DNA of 64,000 bases from Prostheceraeus crozeri (taxonomy: Eukaryota > Platyhelminthes > Polycladida > Euryleptidae), in the NCBI GenBank assembly GCA_907163375.1, contig CAJQUW010008020.1:62001-126000 (forward strand), read 5' to 3'. The position numbers and the translations under genes are program-made. Positions 1 through 14,609 of this stretch are shown piece by piece (position 1 is the first letter of the stretch; every line of letters starts with the position of its first letter). The notes beneath the pieces were generated by a model that saw only the letters and a list, made by a program, of their open reading frames with translations, had not been told where the DNA came from and made no database searches.

Positions 1-3000
1 ACGTCCCCCCCCTCTGCAGCGTTTCTTCCAACTTTGGTTCTAGAGATCGTAGAAAGTCGTACACTAGCTCGTTGGAAAGCTTAGAGTGAGACAAATTCAG
101 TGGGAGAAAAGGCTTGTCGATATCTACCTTCGTTTAGATATGAGACGCCATTGAAGATTTGGGAAATTTTGGTAATTGGCGAAAAAAGGACGGAGTCAAC
201 GGTGAATTTGAGATTGGTAATTGTGCTGCAGCGGCTAAACGGCAGCTCCAATGGCAGATCTGAGACCAGATTTGGAATCAGCGTCAAATTCTACATCGGC
301 ATGGTGAATTTGAAAGCCATCGGAGAGAAGCAATTTTCAAAGGTTTTCCAAAAAAACGACAGAGTTAACGGCGAATTTGGGATGTTTTGGGCTGTAGAGC
401 CAAAACGAAGCATCGGATGGGAAAACGGAGGGCAGATTCGGATTCAGCGTCAAATTCTGCATCGGCATGGTGAATTTGAAAGCCATCGGAGAGAAACAAT
501 TTTGAGGACGTCCCCCCCTCGGCAGCGTTTCTTCCAACTTTGGTTCTAGAGATCGTAGAAAGTCGTACATTAGCTCGTTGGAAAGCTTAGAGTGAGACAA
601 ATTCAGTGGGAGAAAAGGCTTGTCGATATCTACCTTCGTTTAGATATGAGACGCCATTGAAGATTTTGGAAATTGGCGAAAAAACGAGAGAGTTAAGGGC
701 GAATTTGGGATATTTTGGGCTGTAGAGCCAAAACGAAGCATCGGATGGTAAAACGGAAGGGAGATTCGGATTCATCCTCAAATTCTGCATCGGCATGGTA
801 AATTTGAAAGCCATCGGTGAGAAACTATTTTAATTAATCCCGGACCACTCGGCAGCGTTGATTCCAACTTTGGTTCTATATATCTTAGAAAGTCGTGCAA
901 TAGCTCGTTTGAAAGCTTGGAGTAAGACCAATTCAGTTGGGGAAACATCTTGTCCATATCTACCTTCGTTTAGATATGAAACGCCATTGAAGATTTGGGA
1001 AATTTTGGTAATTGGCGAAAAAACGACGGAGTGAACGGTCAATTTGAGATTGGTAATTTTGCTATAGCGGCTAAACGGCAGCTCCAATGGCAGATCTGAG
1101 ACCAGATTTGGAATCAGCGTCAAATTCTACATCGGCATGGTGAATTTGAAAGTCATCGGAGAGAAGCAATTTTCAAAGGTTTTCCAAAAAAACGACAGAG
1201 CTAACGGCGAATTTGGGATGTTTTGGGCTGTAGAGCCATAACGAAGCATGGGATGGGCAAACGGAGGGCAGATTCGGATTCAGCGTCAAATTCTGCATCG
1301 GCATGGTAAATTTGAAAGCCATCGGAGAGAAACAATTTTGAGGACGTTTCCCACCTTCTCTGCAGCGTTGTTTGCAACTTCGGTTCTAGAGATCGTAGAA
1401 AGTCGTGCAATAGCTCGTTTGAAAGCTTGGAGTGAGACCAATTCAGTGCAACAAACGGCTTGTTCATATGTCTTCGTTTAGATGTGAGACGCCATGGAAT
1501 ATTTTGGTAAATTGGCGAAAAACGACAGAGTTAGAACTTGGGATGTTTTGGGCTGTAGAGCCATAACGAAGCATCGGATGGGCAAACGGAGGGCAGATTC
1601 GGATTCAGCGTCAAATTCTGCATCGTCATGGTAAATTTGAAAGCCATCTGAGAGAAAAAATTTTGAGGACGTTTCCACCCCCTCTGCAGCCTTGTTTCCA
1701 TCTTCGGTTCTAGAGATCGTAGAAAGTCGTGCAATAGCTCGTTTGAAAGCTAAGAGTGAGACAAATTCAGTGCAAGAAACGGCTTGTTCATATCTGTCTT
1801 CGTTTAGATGTGAGACGCCATTGAAGATTTGGGAAATTTTGGTAATTGGCGAAAAAAGGACGGAGTCAACGGTGAATTTGAGATTGGTAATTGTGCTGCA
1901 GCGGCTAAACGGCAGCTCCAATGGCAGATCTGAGACCAGATTTGGAATCAGCGTCAAATTCTACATCGGCATGGTGAATTTGAAAGCCATCGGAGAGAAG
2001 CAATTTTCAAAGGTTTTCCAAAAAAACGACAGAGTTAACGGCGAATTTGGGATGTTTTGGGCTGTAGAGCCATAACGAAGCATCGGATGGGAAAACGGAG
2101 GGCAGATTCGGATTCAGCGTCAAATTCTGCATCGGCATGGTGAATTTGAAAGCCATCGGAGAGAAACAATTTTGAGGACGTCCCCCCCTCGGCAGCGTTT
2201 CTTCCAACTTTGGTCTAGAGATCGTAGAAAGACGTGCCATAGCTCGTTTGAAAGCTAAGAGTGAGACAAACTCACTAAAACAAACGGCTTGTTCATATCT
2301 GTCTTCGTTTAGATGTGAGACGCCATTTAAGATTTTGGGATATTGGCGAAAAACGACAGAGTTAGAATTTGGGACGTTTTGGGCTGTAGCTTCAAAACGA
2401 AGCATCGGATTGGAAAACGGAGGGCAGATTCGGATTCAGCGTCAAATTCTGCATCGGCATGGTGAATTTGAAAGCCATCGGAGAGAAAAACTTTTGAGGA
2501 CGTTTCCCCCCCTCTGCAGCGTTTCTTCCAACTTTGGTTCTAGAGATCGTATAAAGTCGTGCAATAGCTCGTTTGAAAGCTAACATTGAGACCAATTCAG
2601 TTGGGGAAACATCTTGTTCATATGTACCTTCGTTTAGATATGAGACGCCATTGAAGATTTGGGAAATTTTGGTAATTGGCGAAAAAACGACGGAGTGAAC
2701 GGTGAATTTGAGATTGGTAATTGTGCTGCAGCGGCTAAACGGCAGCTCCAATGGCAGATCTGAGACCAGATTTGGAATCAGCGTCAAATTCTACATCGGC
2801 ATGGTGAATTTGAAAGCCATCGGAGAGAAACAATTTTCAAAGGTTTTCCAAAAAAACGACAGAGTTAACGGCGAATTTGGGATGTTTTGGGCTGTAGAGC
2901 CAAAACGAAGCATCGGATGGGAAAACGGAGGGCAGATTCGGATTCAGCGTCAAATTCTGCATCGTAATGGTGAATTTGAAAGCCATCGGAGAGAAACAAT

Positions 3001-6000
3001 TTTGAGGACGTCCCCCCCTCGGCTGCGTTTCTTTCAACTTTGGGTCTAGAGATCGTAGAAAGTCGTACATTAGCTCGATGGAAAGCTTAGAGTGAGACCA
3101 ATTCAGTGGCAGAAACGGCTTGTCTATGTATGCCTTCGTTTAGATGTGGGACGCCATTGAAAATTTTGGAATTTGGCGAAAAAAACGACAGAGTTAACGG
3201 CGAATTTGGGATGTTTTGGGCTGTAGAGCCAAAACGAAGCATCGGATGGGAAAACGGAGGGCAGATTCGGATTCAACGTCAAATTCTGCATCGGTATGGT
3301 GAATTTGAAAGCCATCGGAGAGAAACAATTTTGACGACGTCCCCCCTCGAAAGCGTTTCTTCCAACTTTGGTTCTCGAGATCGTAAAAAATCGTACAATA
3401 GCTCGTTGGAAAGCTTAGAGTGAGACCAATGCAGTTGGGGAAACATCTTGTCCATATCTACCTTCGTTTGAATATGAGACGCCATTGAAGATTTGGGAAA
3501 TTTTGGTAATTGGCGAAAAAAGGACGGAGTCAACGGTGAATTTGAGATTGGTAATTGTGCTGCAGCGGCTAAACGGCAGCTCCAATGGCAGATCTGAGAC
3601 CAGATTTGGAATCAGCGTCAAATTCTACATCGGCATGGTGAATTTGAAAGCTATCGGAGAGAAGCAATTTTCAAAGGTTTTCCAAAAAATCGACAGAGTT
3701 AACGGCGAATTTGGGATGTTTTGGGCTGTAGAGCCAAAACGAAGCATCGGATGGGAAAACGGAGGGCAGATTCGGATTCAGCGTCAAATTCTGCATCGGT
3801 ATGGTGAATTTGAAAGCCATCGGAGAGAAACAATTTTGAGGACGTCCCCCCCTCGGCAGCGTTTCTTTCAACTTTAGTTCTAGAGATCGTAGAAAGTCGT
3901 ACACTAGCTCGTTGGAAAGCTTAGAGTGAGACAAATTCAGTGGGAGAAACGGCTTGTCCATATCTCCCTTTGCTTAGATATGAAACGCCATTGAAGATTT
4001 GGGAAATTGGCGAAAAAACGACAGAGTTAACGGCGAATTTGGGATGTTTTGGGCTGTAGAGCCAAAACGAAGCATCGGATGGGAAAACGGAGGGCAGATA
4101 CGGATTCAGCGTCAAATTCTGCATCGGTATGGCGAATTTGAAAGCCATCGGAGAGAAACAATTTTGAGGACGTCCCCCCCTCGGCAGCGCTTCTTCCAAC
4201 TTTAGTTCCAGAGATCGTAGAAAGTCGTACAATAGCTCGTTTGAAAGCCAAGAGTGATAGGAATTCAGTTGAAGAAACGGCTTGTCCATATCTACCTTCG
4301 TTTAGATATGAGACGCCATTGAAGATTTGGGAAATTTTGGTAATTGGCGAAAAAAGGACGGAGTCAACGGTGAATTTGAGATTGGTAATTGTGCTGCAGC
4401 GGCTAAACGGCAGCTATAATGGCAGATCTGAGACCAGATTTGGAATCAGCGTCAAATTCTACATCGGCATGGTGAATTTGAAAGCCATCGGAGAGAAACA
4501 ATTTTCAAAGGTTTTCCAAAAAAACGACAGAGTTAACGGCGAATTTGGGATGTTTTGGGCTGTAGAGCCAAAACGAAGCATCGGATGGGAAAACGGAGGG
4601 CAGATACGGATTCAGCGTCAAATTCTGCATCGGTATGGTGAATTTGAAAGCCATCGGAGAGAAACAATTTTGAGGACGTCCCCCCCTCGGCTGCGTTTCT
4701 TTCAACTTTGGGTCTAGAGATCGTAGAAAGTCGTACATTAGCTCGATGGAAAGCTTAGAGTGAGACAAATTCAGTGGGAGAAACGGCTTGTCCATATCTA
4801 CCTTTGTTTAGACATGACACGCCATTGAAGATTTTGGAAATTGGCGAAAAAACGACAGAGTTAACGGCGAATTTGGGATGTTTTGGGCTGTAGAGCCAAA
4901 ACGAAGCATCGGATCGGAAAACGGAGGGCAGATGAGGATTCAACGTCAAATTCTGCATCGGCATGGTGAATTTGAAAGCCATCGGAGAGAAACAATTTTG
5001 AAGACGTCCCCCCCTCGGCAGCGTTTCTTCCAACTTTGGTTCTAGAGATCGCAGAAAGTCGTGCAATAGCTCGTTTGAAAGGTAGGAGTCAGAAGAATGC
5101 AGTTGGGGAAACATCTTGTCCATATCTACCTTCGTTTGAATATGAGACGCCATTGAAGATTTGGGAAATTTTGGTAATTGGCGAAAAAACGACGGAGTGA
5201 ACGGTGAATTTGAGATTGGTAATTGTGCTGCAGCGGCTAAACGGCAGCTCCAATGGCAGATCTGAGACCAGATTTGGAATCAGCGTCAAATTCTACATCG
5301 GCATGGTGAATTTGAAAGCTATCGGAGAGAAGCAATTTTCAAAGGTTTTCCAAAAAAACGACAGAGTTAACGGCGAATTTGGGATGTTTTGGGTTGTAGA
5401 GCCGAAATGAAGCATCGGATGGGAAAACGGAAGGCAGATTCGGATTCAGCGTCCAATTCTGCATCGGTATGGTAAATTTGAAAGCCATCGGAGAGAAACT
5501 ATTTTAAGGACGCCCGGCCCCCTCGGCAGCGTTGCTTCCAACTTTGGCTCTAGAGATCGTAGAAAGTCGTGCAATAGTTCATTTGAAAGCAAAGAGTGAA
5601 CAAATTCTGTGAAAGAAACGACTTGTCCATATCTGTCTTCGTTTAGATATGAGACGCCATTGAAGATTTTGGGAAATTGGCGAAAAAACGACAGAGTTAA
5701 CGGCGAATTTGGGATGTTTTGGGCTGTAGAGCCAAAACGAAGCATCGGATGGGAAAACGGAGGGCAGATACGGATTCAACGTCAAATTCTGCATCGGCAT
5801 GGTGAATTTGAAAGCCATCGGAGAGAAACAATTTTGAAGACGTCCCCCCCTCGGCAGCGTTTCTTCCAACTTTGGTTCTAGAGATCGCAGAAAGTCGTGC
5901 AATAGCTCGTTTGAAAGGTAGGAGTCAGAAGAATGCAGTTGGGGAAACATCTTGTCCATATCTACCTTCGTTTGAATATGAGACGCCATTGAAGATTTGG

Positions 6001-7689
6001 GAAATTTTGGTAATTGGCGAAAAAACGACGGAGTGAACGGTGAATTTGAGATTGGTAATTGTGCTGCAGCGGCTAAACGGCAGCTCCAATGGCAGATCTG
6101 AGACCAGATTTGGAATCAGCGTCAAATTCTACATCGGCATGGTGAATTTGAAAGCTATCGGAGAGAAGCAATTTTCAAAGGTTTTCCAAAAAAACGACAG
6201 AGTTAACGGCGAATTTGGGATGTTTTGGGCTGTAGAGCCAAAACGAAGCATCGGATGGGAAAACGGAGGGCAGATTCGGATTCAGCGGCAAATTCTGCAT
6301 CGGTATGGTGAATTTGAAAGCAATCGGAGAGAAACAATTTTGAGGACGTCCCCCCCTCGGCAGCGTTTCTTTCAACTTTAGTTCTAGAGATCGTAGAAAG
6401 TCGTACACTAGCTCGTTGGAAAGCTTAGAGTGAGACAAATTCAGTGGGAGAAACGGCTTGTCCATATCTACCTTCGTTTAGATATGAGACGCCATTGAAG
6501 ATTTTGGAAATTGGCGAAAAAACGACAGAGTTAACGGCGAATTTGGGATGTTTTGGGCTGTAGAGCCAAAACGAAGCATCGGATGGGAAATCGGAGGGCA
6601 GATACGGATTCAGCGTCAAATTCTGCATCGGTATGGCGAATTTGAAAGCCATCGGAGAGAAACAATTTTGAGGACGTCCCCCCCTCGGCAGCGCTTCTTC
6701 CAACTTTGGTTGTAGAGATTGTAAAAAGTCGTGCAATAGCTCGTTTGAAAGCTGACAGTGAGACCAATTCAGTTGAAGAAACGGCTTGTCCATATCTACC
6801 TTCGTTTAGATTTGAGACGCCATTGAAGATTTGGGAAATTCTAGTAATCGGCGAAAAAACGACGGAGTTAGCCGTGAATTTGAGATTGTTTTTTTGCTGC
6901 AACGGCTAAACGGCAGCTCCAATGGCAGATCCGAGACCAGATTTGGAATCAACGTCAAATTCTACATCGGCATGGTGAATTTGAAAGCCATCGGAGAGAA
7001 ACAATTTTGAGGACGTCCCCCCCTCGGCAGCGCTTCTTCCAACTTTGGTTGTAGAGATCGTAGAAAGTCGTACAATAGCTCAATTGAAAGCCAAGAGTGA
7101 CAGGAATTCAGTTGGAGAAACGCCTTGTCCATATCTCCCTTCGTTTAGATATGAAACGCCATTGAAGATTTGGGAAATTGGCGAAAAAACGACAGAGTTA
7201 ACGGCGAATTTGGGAAGTTTTGGGCTGTAGAGCCAAAACGAAGCATCGGATGGGAAAACGGAGGGCAGATACGGATTCAACGTCAAATTCTGCATCGGCA
7301 TGGGAAATTCGAAAGCCATCGGAGAGAAACAATTTTGAGGACGTTCCCCCTCGGCAGCGTTTCTTCGAACTTTGGGTCTAGAGATCGCAGAAAGTCGTGC
7401 AATAGCTCGTTTGAAAGCTTAGAGTGAGACAAATGCAGTTGGAGAAACATCTTGTCTATATCTACCTTCGTTTGAATATGAGATGCCATTGAAAATTTGA
7501 GAAATTTTGGTAATTGGCGAAAAAACGACGGAGTCAACGGTGAATTTGAGATTGGTTATTGTGCTGCAGCGGCTAAACGGCAGCTCCAATGGCAGATCTG
7601 AGACCAGATTTGGAATCAGCGTCAAATTCTACATCGGCATGGTGAATTTGAATGCCATCGGAGAGAAGCAATTTTCAAAGGTTTTTCAA

Positions 7690-10320
7690 AAAAACGACAG
7701 AGTTAACGGCGAATTTGGGATGTTTTGGGCTGTAGATCCAAAACGAAGCATCGGATGGGAAAACGGAGGGCAGATGCGGATTCAGCGTCAAATCCTTTAT
7801 GGGTATGGTGAATTTGAAAGCCATCGGAAAGAAAAAATTTTGAGGACGTCCCCCCCCTCGGCAGCGCTTCTTCCAACTTTAGTTCCAGAGATCGTAGAAA
7901 GTCGTACAATACCTCGTTTGAAAGCCAAGAGTTGGCGAATTCAGTGCGAGAAACGGCTTGTCCATATCTACCTTCGTTTAGATTTGAGACGCCATTGAAG
8001 ATTTTGGAAATTTTGGTAATTGGCAAAAAAACGACGGAGTGAACGGTGAATTTGAGATTGGTAATTGTGCTGTAACGGCTAAACGGCTGCTCCAATGGCA
8101 GATCTGAGACCAGATTTGGAATCAGCGTCAAATTCTGCATCGGCATGGTGAATTTGAAAGCCATCGGAGAGAAGCAATTTTCAAAGGTTTTCCGAAGAAA
8201 CGACGGAGTCAACGGTGAATTTGAGATTGGTAATTGTGCTGCAGCGGCCAAACGGCAGCTCCAATGGCAGATCTGAGACCAGATTTGGAATCAGCGTCAA
8301 ATTCTGCATCGGCATGGTGAATTTGAAAGCCATCGGAGAGAAAAAATTTTGAGGACGTCCCCCCTCGGCAGCGTTTCTTCCAACTTTGGGTCTAGTGATC
8401 GTAGAAAGTCGTACAATAGCTCGTTTGAAAGCTTAGAGTGAGACAAATGCAGTGGAAGAAACGGATTGTCCATATCTCCCTTCGTTTAGATATGAAATGC
8501 CATTGAAGATTTGGGAAATTTTTGTAATTGGCGAAAAAACGACGGAGTTAACCGTAAATTTGAGATTGATGTTTGTGCTGCAGCGGCTAAACGGCAGCTC
8601 CAATGGCAGATCTGAGACCAGATTTGGAATCAGCGTCAAATTCTAGATCGGTATGGTGAATCGGAAAGCCATCGGAGAGAAAAAATTTTGAGGACGTCCC
8701 CCCTCGGCAGCGTTTCTTCCAACTTTGGGTCTAGTGATCGTAGAAAGTCGTACAATAGCTCGTTTGAAAGCTTAGAGTGAGACAAATGCAGTGGAAGAAA
8801 CGGCTTGTCCATATCTACCTTCGTTTAGATATGAGACGCCATTTAAGATTTTGGAAACATTATTAATTGGCGAAAAAGTTAGCCGTGAATTTGAGATTGG
8901 TGTTTGGGATTTAGCGGCTAAATGACATCTCCAATGGCAGATCTGAGACCAGATTTAGAATCAGCGTCAAATTCTTCATCGGCATGGTGAATTTGAAAGC
9001 CATCGGAGAGAAGCAATTTTCAAAAGTTTTCCGAAAAAACGACACAGTTAACGGCGAATTTGGGATGTTTTGGGCTGTAGATCCAAAACGAAGCATCGGA
9101 TGGGAAAACGGAGGGCAGATGCGGATTCAGCGTCAAATTCTGCATGGGTATGGTGAATTTGAAAGCCATCGGAAAGAAAAAATTTTGAGGACGTCCCCCC
9201 CCTCGGCAGCGCTTCTTCCAACTTTAGTTCCAGAGATCGTAGAAAGTCGTACAATACCTCGTTTGAAAGCCAAGAGTTGGCGAATTCAGTGCGAGAAACG
9301 GCTTGTCCATATCTACCTTCGTTTAGATTTGAGACGCCATTGAAGATTTGGGAAATTTTGGTAATTGGCAAAAAAACGACGGAGTGAACGGTGAATTTGA
9401 GATTGGTAATTGTGCTGTAACGGCTAAACGGCTGCTCCAATGGCAGATCTGAGACCAGATTTGGAATCAGCGTCAAATTCTACATCGGCATGGTGAATTT
9501 AAAAGCCATCGGAGAGAAGCAATTTTCAAAGGTTTTCCGAAGAAACGACGGAGTCAACGGTGAATTTGAGATTGGTAATTGTGCTGCAGCGGCCAAACGG
9601 CAGCTCCAATGGCAGATCTGAGACCAGATTTGGAATCAGCGTCAAATTCTGCATCGGCATGGTGAATTTGAAAGCCATCGGAGAGAAAAAATTTTGAGGA
9701 CGTCCCCCCTCGGCAGCGTTTCTTCCAACTTTGGGTCTAGTGATCGTAGAAAGTCGTACAATAGCTCGTTTGAAAGCTTAGAGTGAGACAAATGCAGTGG
9801 AAGAAACGGATTGTCCATATCTCCCTTCGTTTAGATATGAAATGCCATTGAAGATTTGGGAAATTTTTGTAATTGGCGAAAAAACGACGGAGTTAACCGT
9901 AAATTTGAGATTGATGTTTGTGCTGCAGCGGCTAAACGGCAGCTCCAATGGCAGATCTGAGACCAGATTTGGAATCAGCGTCAAATTCTAGATCGGTATG
10001 GTGAATCGGAAAGCCATCGGAGAGAAAAAATTTTGAGGACGTCCCCCCTCGGCAGCGTTTCTTCCAACTTTGGGTCTAGTGATCGTAGAAAGTCGTACAA
10101 TAGCTCGTTTGAAAGCTTAGAGTGAGACAAATGCAGTGGAAGAAACGGCTTGTCGATATCTACCTTCGTTTAGATATGAGACGCCATTTAAGATTTTGGA
10201 AACATTATTAATTGGCGAAAAAGTTAGCCGTGAATTTGAGATTGGTGTTTGGGATTTAGCGGCTAAATGACATCTCCAATGGCAGATCTGAGACCAGATT
10301 TAGAATCAGCGTCAAATTCT
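7690..10320. repeat. Tandem duplication inside satellite, shift about 1345 bp
   Basis: About 1.3 kb starting near 7690 recurs 1345 bp further on with very few differences. For example, the sequence at 8433-8639 recurs at 9778-9984, and the odd fragment tttggaaacattattaattgg at about 8854 recurs at about 10197. It spans several L/R modules, so the duplicated unit is a block and not a monomer. This is the first sign of higher-order organisation when reading left to right. Confidence 0.8.
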
Positions 10321-13300
10321 ACATCGTCATGGTGAATTTGAAAGCCATCGGAGAGAAGCAATTTTCAAAAGTTTTCTGAAAAAACGACAGAGTTAACGGC
10401 GAATTTGAGATTGGTGTTTGTACTCTAGCGGCTAAACGGCAGTTTCAATGGCAGATCTGAGAACAGACCATGAATCGGCGTCAAATTCTACATCGGTATG
10501 GTGAATTTGAAAGCCATCGGAGAGAAAAGATTTTGAGGACGTCCCCCCCTTGGCAGCGTTTCTTCCAACTTTGGTTGTAGAGATCGTAGAAAATCGTACA
10601 ATAGCTCGTTTGAAAGCTAAGAGTGAGACAGATGCAGTGAGAGAAACGGATTGTCCATATCTACATTTGTTTAGATATGAGACGCCATTGAAAATTTGGG
10701 AAATTGGCGAAAAAACGACGGAGTTAGCCGTGAATTTGAGATTGGTGTTTGGGATCTAGTGGCTAAACGGCAGCTCCAATCGGAGATCTGAGACCAGATT
10801 TGGAATCAGCGTCAAACTCTACATCGGCATGGTGAATTTGAATGCCATCGGAGAGAAAATATTTTGAGGACGTCCTCCCCCTTGGCAGCGTTTCTTTCAA
10901 CGTTGGTTCTGGAGATCGTAGAAAGTCGTGCAATACCTCGTTTGAAAGCCAAGAGTTGGCGAATTCAGTGGGAGAAACGGCTTGTCCATATCTACCTTCG
11001 TTTAGATTTGAGACGCCATTGAAGATTTGGGAAATTTTGGTAATTGGCGAAAAAACGACGGAGTTAACCGTGAATTTGAGATTGGTGTTTGTGCTGCAGC
11101 GGCGAAACGGCAGCTCCAATGGCAGATCTGAGACCAGACCCTTAATCGACGTCAAATTCTACATCGTCATGGTGAATCGGAAAGTCATCGGAGAGAAAAG
11201 ATTTTGAGGACGTTCCCCCCTCGGCAGCGTTTCTTCTAACTTTGGTTCTAGAGATCGTAGAAAGTCGTGCAATAGCTCAATTGAAAGCTTTGCGTGAGAC
11301 AAATTCAGTTGGTGAAACGGCTTGTCCATATCTCCCTTCGTTTAGATATGAAACGCCATTGAAGATTTGGGAAATTGGCGAAAATACGACAGAGTTAACG
11401 GCGAATTTGGGATGTTTTGGGCTGTAGAGCCAAAACGAAGCATCGGATGGGAAAACGTTGGGCAGATACGGATTCAGCGTCAAATTCTTCATCGGCATGG
11501 TGAATTTGAAAGCCATCGGAGAGAAGCAATTTTCAAAAGTTTTCCGAAAAAACGACACAGTTAACGGCGAATTTGGGATATTTTGGGCTGTAGAGACAAA
11601 ACGAAGCATCGGATGGGAAAACGGAGGGCAGATACGGATTCAGCGTCAAATTCTACATCGGTACGGTGAATTTGAAAGCCATCGGAGAGAAAAGATTTTG
11701 AGGACGTCCCCCCTTGGCAGCGTTTCTTCCAACTTTGGGTCTAGAGATCGTAGTAAGTCGTACAATAGCTCGTTTGAAAGCTAAGAGTGAGACAAATGCA
11801 GTGGGAGAAACGGCTTGTCCATATCTACCTTCGTTTAGATATGAGACGCAATTGGAAATTTGGGAAATTGGCGAAAAAACGACGGAGTTAGCCGTGAATT
11901 TGAGATTGGTGTTTGGGATCTACCGGCTAAATGGCAGCTCCAATGGCAGATCTGAGACCAGATTTGGAATCAGCGTCAAATTCTTCATCGTCATGGTGAA
12001 TTTGAAAGCCATCGGAGAGAAGCAATTTTCAAAAGTTTTCTGATAAAACGACAGAGTTAACGTCGTATTTGAGATTGGTGTTTGTACTCTAGCGGCTAAA
12101 CGGCAGCTCCAATGGCAGATCTGAGACCAGATTTGGAATCAGCGTCAAATTCTGCATCGGCATGGTGAATTTGAAAGCCATCGGAGAGAAAAAATTTTGA
12201 GGACGTCCCCCCTCGGCAGCGTTTCTTCCAACTTTGGGTCTAGTGATCGTAGAAAGTCGTACAATAGCTCGTTTGAAAGCTTAGAGTGAGACAAATGCAG
12301 TGGAAGAAACGGATTGTCCATATCTCCCTTCGTTTAGATATGAAATGCCATTGAAGATTTGGGAAATTTTTGTAATTGGCGAAAAAACGACGGAGTTAAC
12401 CGTAAATTTGAGATTGATGTTTGTGCTGCAGCGGCTAAACGGCAGCTCCAATGGCAGATCTGAGACCAGATTTGGAATCAGCGTCAAATTCTAGATCGGT
12501 ATGGTGAATCGGAAAGCCATCGGAGAGAAAAAATTTTGAGGACGTCCCCCCTCGGCAGCGTTTCTTCCAACTTTGGGTCTAGTGATCGTAGAAAGTCGTA
12601 CAATAGCTCGTTTGAAAGCTTAGAGTGAGACAAATGCAGTGGAAGAAACGGCTTGTCCATATCTACCTTCGTTTAGATATGAGACGCCATTTAAGATTTT
12701 GGAAACATTATTAATTGGCGAAAAAGTTAGCCGTGAATTTGAGATTGGTGTTTGGGATTTAGCGGCTAAATGACATCTCCAATGGCAGATCTGAGACCAG
12801 ATTTAGAATCAGCGTCAAATTCTACATCGTCATGGTGAATTTGAAAGCCATCGGAGAGAAGCAATTTTCAAAAGTTTTCTGAAAAAACGACAGAGTTAAC
12901 GGCGAATTTGAGATTGGTGTTTGTACTCTAGCGGCTAAACGGCAGTTTCAATGGCAGATCTGAGAACAGACCATGAATCGGCGTCAAATTCTACATCGGT
13001 ATGGTGAATTTGAAAGCCATCGGAGAGAAAAGATTTTGAGGACGTCCCCCCCTTGGCAGCGTTTCTTCCAACTTTGGTTGTAGAGATCGTAGAAAATCGT
13101 ACAATAGCTCGTTTGAAAGCTAAGAGTGAGACAGATGCAGTGAGAGAAACGGATTGTCCATATCTACATTTGTTTAGATATGAGACGCCATTGAAAATTT
13201 GGGAAATTGGCGAAAAAACGACGGAGTTAGCCGTGAATTTGAGATTGGTGTTTGGGATCTAGTGGCTAAACGGCAGCTCCAATCGGAGATCTGAGACCAG

Positions 13301-14609
13301 ATTTGGAATCAGCGTCAAACTCTACATCGGCATGGTGAATTTGAATGCCATCGGAGAGAAAATATTTTGAGGACGTCCTCCCCCTTGGCAGCGTTTCTTT
13401 CAACGTTGGTTCTGGAGATCGTAGAAAGTCGTGCAATACCTCGTTTGAAAGCCAAGAGTTGGCGAATTCAGTGGGAGAAACGGCTTGTCCATATCTACCT
13501 TCGTTTAGATTTGAGACGCCATTGAAGATTTGGGAAATTTTGGTAATTGGCGAAAAAACGACGGAGTTAACCGTGAATTTGAGATTGGTGTTTGTGCTGC
13601 AGCGGCGAAACGGCAGCTCCAATGGCAGATCTGAGACCAGACCCTTAATCGACGTCAAATTCTACATCGTCATGGTGAATCGGAAAGTCATCGGAGAGAA
13701 AAGATTTTGAGGACGTTCCCCCCTCGGCAGCGTTTCTTCTAACTTTGGTTCTAGAGATCGTAGAAAGTCGTGCAATAGCTCAATTGAAAGCTTTGCGTGA
13801 GACAAATTCAGTTGGTGAAACGGCTTGTCCATATCTCCCTTCGTTTAGATATGAAACGCCATTGAAGATTTGGGAAATTGGCGAAAATACGACAGAGTTA
13901 ACGGCGAATTTGGGATGTTTTGGGCTGTAGAGCCAAAACGAAGCATCGGATGGGAAAACGTTGGGCAGATACGGATTCAGCGTCAAATTCTTCATCGGCA
14001 TGGTGAATTTGAAAGCCATCGGAGAGAAGCAATTTTCAAAAGTTTTCCGAAAAAACGACACAGTTAACGGCGAATTTGGGATATTTTGGGCTGTAGAGAC
14101 AAAACGAAGCATCGGATGGGAAAACGGAGGGCAGATACGGATTCAGCGTCAAATTCTACATCGGTACGGTGAATTTGAAAGCCATCGGAGAGAAAAGATT
14201 TTGAGGACGTCCCCCCTTGGCAGCGTTTCTTCCAACTTTGGGTCTAGAGATCGTAGTAAGTCGTACAATAGCTCGTTTGAAAGCTAAGAGTGAGACAAAT
14301 GCAGTGGGAGAAACGGCTTGTCCATATCTACCTTCGTTTAGATATGAGACGCAATTGGAAATTTGGGAAATTGGCGAAAAAACGACGGAGTTAGCCGTGA
14401 ATTTGAGATTGGTGTTTGGGATCTACCGGCTAAATGGCAGCTCCAATGGCAGATCTGAGACCAGATTTGGAATCAGCGTCAAATTCTTCATCGTCATGGT
14501 GAATTTGAAAGCCATCGGAGAGAAGCAATTTTCAAAAGTTTTCTGATAAAACGACAGAGTTAACGTCGTATTTGAGATTGGTGTTTGTACTCTAGCGGCT
14601 AAACGGCAG
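9604..14609. repeat. Two tandem copies of a 2503-bp higher-order unit
   Basis: Positions 9604-12106 and 12107-14609 appear identical or nearly so at a shift of 2503 bp. Sequence around 9778, 10550, 10763, 11242 and 11714 recurs at 12281, 13053, 13266, 13745 and 14217. The match ends where 12107 reads gcagctccaatgg and 14610 reads gcagtttcaatgg. Near-identity over 2.5 kb, against much larger divergence between neighbouring monomers, is the signature of recent unequal crossing-over or another amplification of whole blocks. Confidence 0.85.
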
